Source of the DNA: Clostridium pasteurianum | GTDB taxonomy: Bacteria; Bacillota; Clostridia; Clostridiales; Clostridiaceae | Assembly: GCF_001705235.1 (NCBI RefSeq) | Contig: NZ_MCGV01000001.1 | Location: forward strand, 2,418,001 to 2,482,000 | DNA length: 64,000 nt | Direction: 5' to 3' | Shown here: positions 62,355 through 64,000 of the stretch, one piece after another | How positions within the stretch are numbered: the first letter of the stretch is position 1 | Layout of the letters: each line of letters starts with the position of its first letter | The notes under the pieces: generated by a model | Told to the model about the DNA's origin: nothing | Databases searched by the model: none | What the model saw: only the letters and a program-made list of their open reading frames with translations | Position numbers and translations under genes: made by a program

Positions 62355-62405
62355 TTGACTTAAGTCAGTCAGTAGCGTATAATAAAAATGACTTAAGTCA
62401 GTCAA
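62355..62405 (+). promoter_or_regulatory. MATE gene promoter with two TGACTTAAGTCA operators
   Basis: TTGACT (62355-62360), a 17-bp spacer and TATAAT (62378-62383) form the promoter. The 12-bp palindrome TGACTTAAGTCA occurs at 62356-62367, overlapping the -35, and at 62389-62400, over the start region. Their centres are 33 bp apart, about three helical turns. Each is followed by GTCA. Confidence 0.82.
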
Positions 62406-62426
62406 TTGTATTTTGGAGGTAAAACT

Positions 62427-63797
62427 ATGTCAAATGTAAATGAAATGGAAAGTGGAAATATCAAAAAACTTTTATTGAAATTTTCTGTACCATCTATAAT
62501 ATCTATGCTTGCAAATGCAGTGTATAATGTTTGTGATAAAATGTTTGTTGGTATTGGAGTTGGAGTCCTTGGAATTTCGGCTGTAACTATATCATATACT
62601 GTAACTTTAGTAATACTGGGATTTTCTATGCTAGTTGGATTAGGGGCAACTTCACTTGTTTCAATAAATCTTGGACAAAATGATATTAAAAAATGTGAAA
62701 CTATTGTTGGCAATACATTTATTTTGTCCTTTATAGTGTCTATTATCTTAATGATTTTGGGTTATAGCTTTTTAACACCTATGCTTGCATTGTTGGGAGC
62801 AAAGGGAAAGGTTTTAAGTTATGCAGTAACTTATACAGGCATAATAATTTTAGGAACTCCTTTTCAAGTTTTAAACTGTTCTATGAATAACATTTTAAAA
62901 GGTCAGGGAAAAGCTAAGATGGCAATGGTTAACTGTTTAATATCAATCATTTTAAATATAATCTTTAACCCATTGTTTATATTTGTATTTCATATGGGGA
63001 TCGCAGGTTCTGCTGTTGCTACAGTGATTTCAACAGCAATTGGTGCAATATTTTCTACATCTCCTTACTTTGCAAAAAATTCTAACATAAGAATTCATTT
63101 CGAAAATTTAAAACTAAAAAAGGATATTATTATTTCATCGTTTTCAATAGGAACTTCCGGATTTGTAATGGTGGTAGCGCTAGCACTTATAAACATTATT
63201 ATAAATAAGCAGTGTTTAGTATATGGTGGGAATATGGCTGTAGCAGCTTTTGGTATTATATATAATGTTAATATGCTGGTTTTGATGCCTGTAACTGGTA
63301 TTAATCAAGGAGTTCAACCTATAATAGGATATAACTATGGAGCAAAAAGATATGGTAAAATACTTAAAGCATTTAAATTGTCTGTTTTATTTGGAACCAT
63401 TATTTCTTTAATTGGATTTGTTTTATTTGAAGTATTTAGCAAAAATATTTTTTATGCTTTTGGGCAAGGAACTAAGGAGCTTATAGTAATAGGAGTACCT
63501 GCTATGAGATTATATTCAATGAGCCTTCCTATACTTGGATTTATGATCTTGGGAGCAAGCTATTTTCAGTATGTTGGAAAAGCAAAATATTCAATAATTT
63601 TGATTATGCTTAGACAGGTTATTGTAATTATGCCAATGCTTATAATATTGCCTAAGTTTATGAAAATTACAGGATTATGGATAGCAACACCTATTACAGA
63701 TTTGATTTCAGTAATAATTCTTTTGGGTTTCATATGTCCCGAAATAAAAAAGTTAAGTTCTTTAGGAAATGCAGAAGCAGTACAGTGTAATGATTGA
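62427..63797 (+). CDS. MATE-family multidrug efflux pump
   Basis: This 456-residue protein has 12 predicted membrane segments in two halves and the MATE features KLLLKFSVPSIISMLANAVYNVCDKMFVGIGVG at the N terminus and GINQGVQPIIGYNYGAKRYGK in the second half. It exports cationic drugs or metabolites in exchange for Na+ or H+. ATG 62427 follows GGAGG at seven bases. Shared operator sequences link it to the TetR gene downstream. Confidence 0.92.
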   Translation: MSNVNEMESGNIKKLLLKFSVPSIISMLANAVYNVCDKMFVGIGVGVLGISAVTISYTVTLVILGFSMLVGLGATSLVSINLGQNDIKKCETIVGNTFILSFIVSIILMILGYSFLTPMLALLGAKGKVLSYAVTYTGIIILGTPFQVLNCSMNNILKGQGKAKMAMVNCLISIILNIIFNPLFIFVFHMGIAGSAVATVISTAIGAIFSTSPYFAKNSNIRIHFENLKLKKDIIISSFSIGTSGFVMVVALALINIIINKQCLVYGGNMAVAAFGIIYNVNMLVLMPVTGINQGVQPIIGYNYGAKRYGKILKAFKLSVLFGTIISLIGFVLFEVFSKNIFYAFGQGTKELIVIGVPAMRLYSMSLPILGFMILGASYFQYVGKAKYSIILIMLRQVIVIMPMLIILPKFMKITGLWIATPITDLISVIILLGFICPEIKKLSSLGNAEAVQCND

Positions 63798-63826
63798 TTG
63801 ACTTATGTCAATCAACTAATTATAAT
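63794..63826 (+). promoter_or_regulatory. TetR gene promoter with palindromic operator
   Basis: TTGACT (63798-63803), a 17-bp spacer and TATAAT (63821-63826) form the promoter. The inverted repeat TTGATTGAC / GTCAATCAA (63794-63802, 63807-63815) covers the -35 and resembles the MATE operators (TGACTTATGTCA against TGACTTAAGTCA), suggesting joint control and autoregulation. Confidence 0.8.
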
Positions 63827-63869
63827 TAAGTTAAGGTATCTGAAAAAACGTTCAATTGGAGGAATTAAC

Positions 63870-64000
63870 TTGAGAATTTCTAAAGATCCAGAAGAAAGAA
63901 AGAATGAATTAATTGATACAGCAGAGGAGCTTTTTTCAACCGTTGGATATGATAAAACTTCAGTAAGCGATATAGTAAAGAAAGTTTCAGTAGCTCAGGG
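63870..64000 (+). CDS. TetR/AcrR-family regulator, 5' part (cut by window end)
   Basis: The first 43 codons are present, from TTG 63870 with TTGGAGGA upstream. They encode the start of a TetR winged region: ERKNELIDTAEELFSTVGYD then KTSVSDIVKKVSVAQG, the canonical helix 1 to helix-turn-helix segment. It probably represses the MATE gene and itself. Confidence 0.88.
   Translation, partial: MRISKDPEERKNELIDTAEELFSTVGYDKTSVSDIVKKVSVAQ

Overview
The window is AT-rich Gram-positive DNA with strong AGGAGG-type ribosome binding sites, frequent TTG/GTG starts, T-box and FabT-type regulation, and a type II fatty acid operon built on FabK. Together these point to a Clostridium of cluster I (sensu stricto). 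The fab/acc operon order, as I recall it, resembles that of C. acetobutylicum; I could not check this. There is no phage, insertion sequence or CRISPR array. Nearly all genes look vertically inherited, except that the citrate/aconitate block (24.4-43.6 kb) has the look of an exchangeable metabolic island.

Layout. 1-655: tRNA array (Val-Asp-Thr-Glu-Val-Asp-Thr, plus the last bases of another Glu) formed by a 353-bp tandem duplication. 654-2613 (minus strand): DnaD-like and DnaI/DnaC-like replication proteins. 2.8-4.0 kb: cinA. 4.2-9.8 kb: an XRE-TPR (RRNPP-like) regulator, then a MacB-type ABC operon that begins with an unannotated 45-codon gene and ends with a membrane-anchored putative cysteine peptidase. 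10.06-10.66 kb: HAD phosphatase. 10.8-21.9 kb: the complete fatty acid initiation and elongation operon (a FabK-like flavoprotein, FabT-type MarR regulator, fabH, acpP, fabK, fabD, fabG, fabF, accB, fabZ, accC, accD, accA), with a near-consensus promoter overlapped by two FabT-type operators. 22.1-24.2 kb: topoisomerase III.

24.4-43.6 kb is the most distinctive region. It holds a GntR/FCD regulator, citC, citD, citE, citF, an aconitase, a PrpF-family isomerase, an AspT-family transporter, a chemoreceptor, citG, a LysR regulator, a MatC/DASS-type transporter, a malic-enzyme/CitM-type protein, a relic of a second citE, citX and pckA. Read as a pathway, this would take up tricarboxylates, interconvert trans-aconitate, cis-aconitate and citrate, cleave citrate to acetate and oxaloacetate, and route oxaloacetate to pyruvate or PEP. 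Three intergenic regions (before citC, before the aconitase gene and before the PrpF-like gene) carry the same GTATAC-based palindromic operator, which ties these units into one regulon, most likely under the GntR protein.

43.6-64 kb: a secreted lipase-like protein with a Big2 domain; a T-box leader with one stem I but two antiterminator/terminator modules ahead of an archaeal-type aspartyl-tRNA synthetase; a membrane-anchored MutS-like ATPase; an HD-domain protein; two ABC systems (permease-ATPase-adaptor, and ATPase-exporter); a small unknown protein with a structured leader; a minus-strand set of two acyltransferase-type genes behind a phosphotransferase gene broken by one in-frame TAG; an XRE-domain protein of unknown function; and a MATE efflux pump with a flanking TetR regulator (cut by the window end) whose promoters share TGACTTAAGTCA-like operators.
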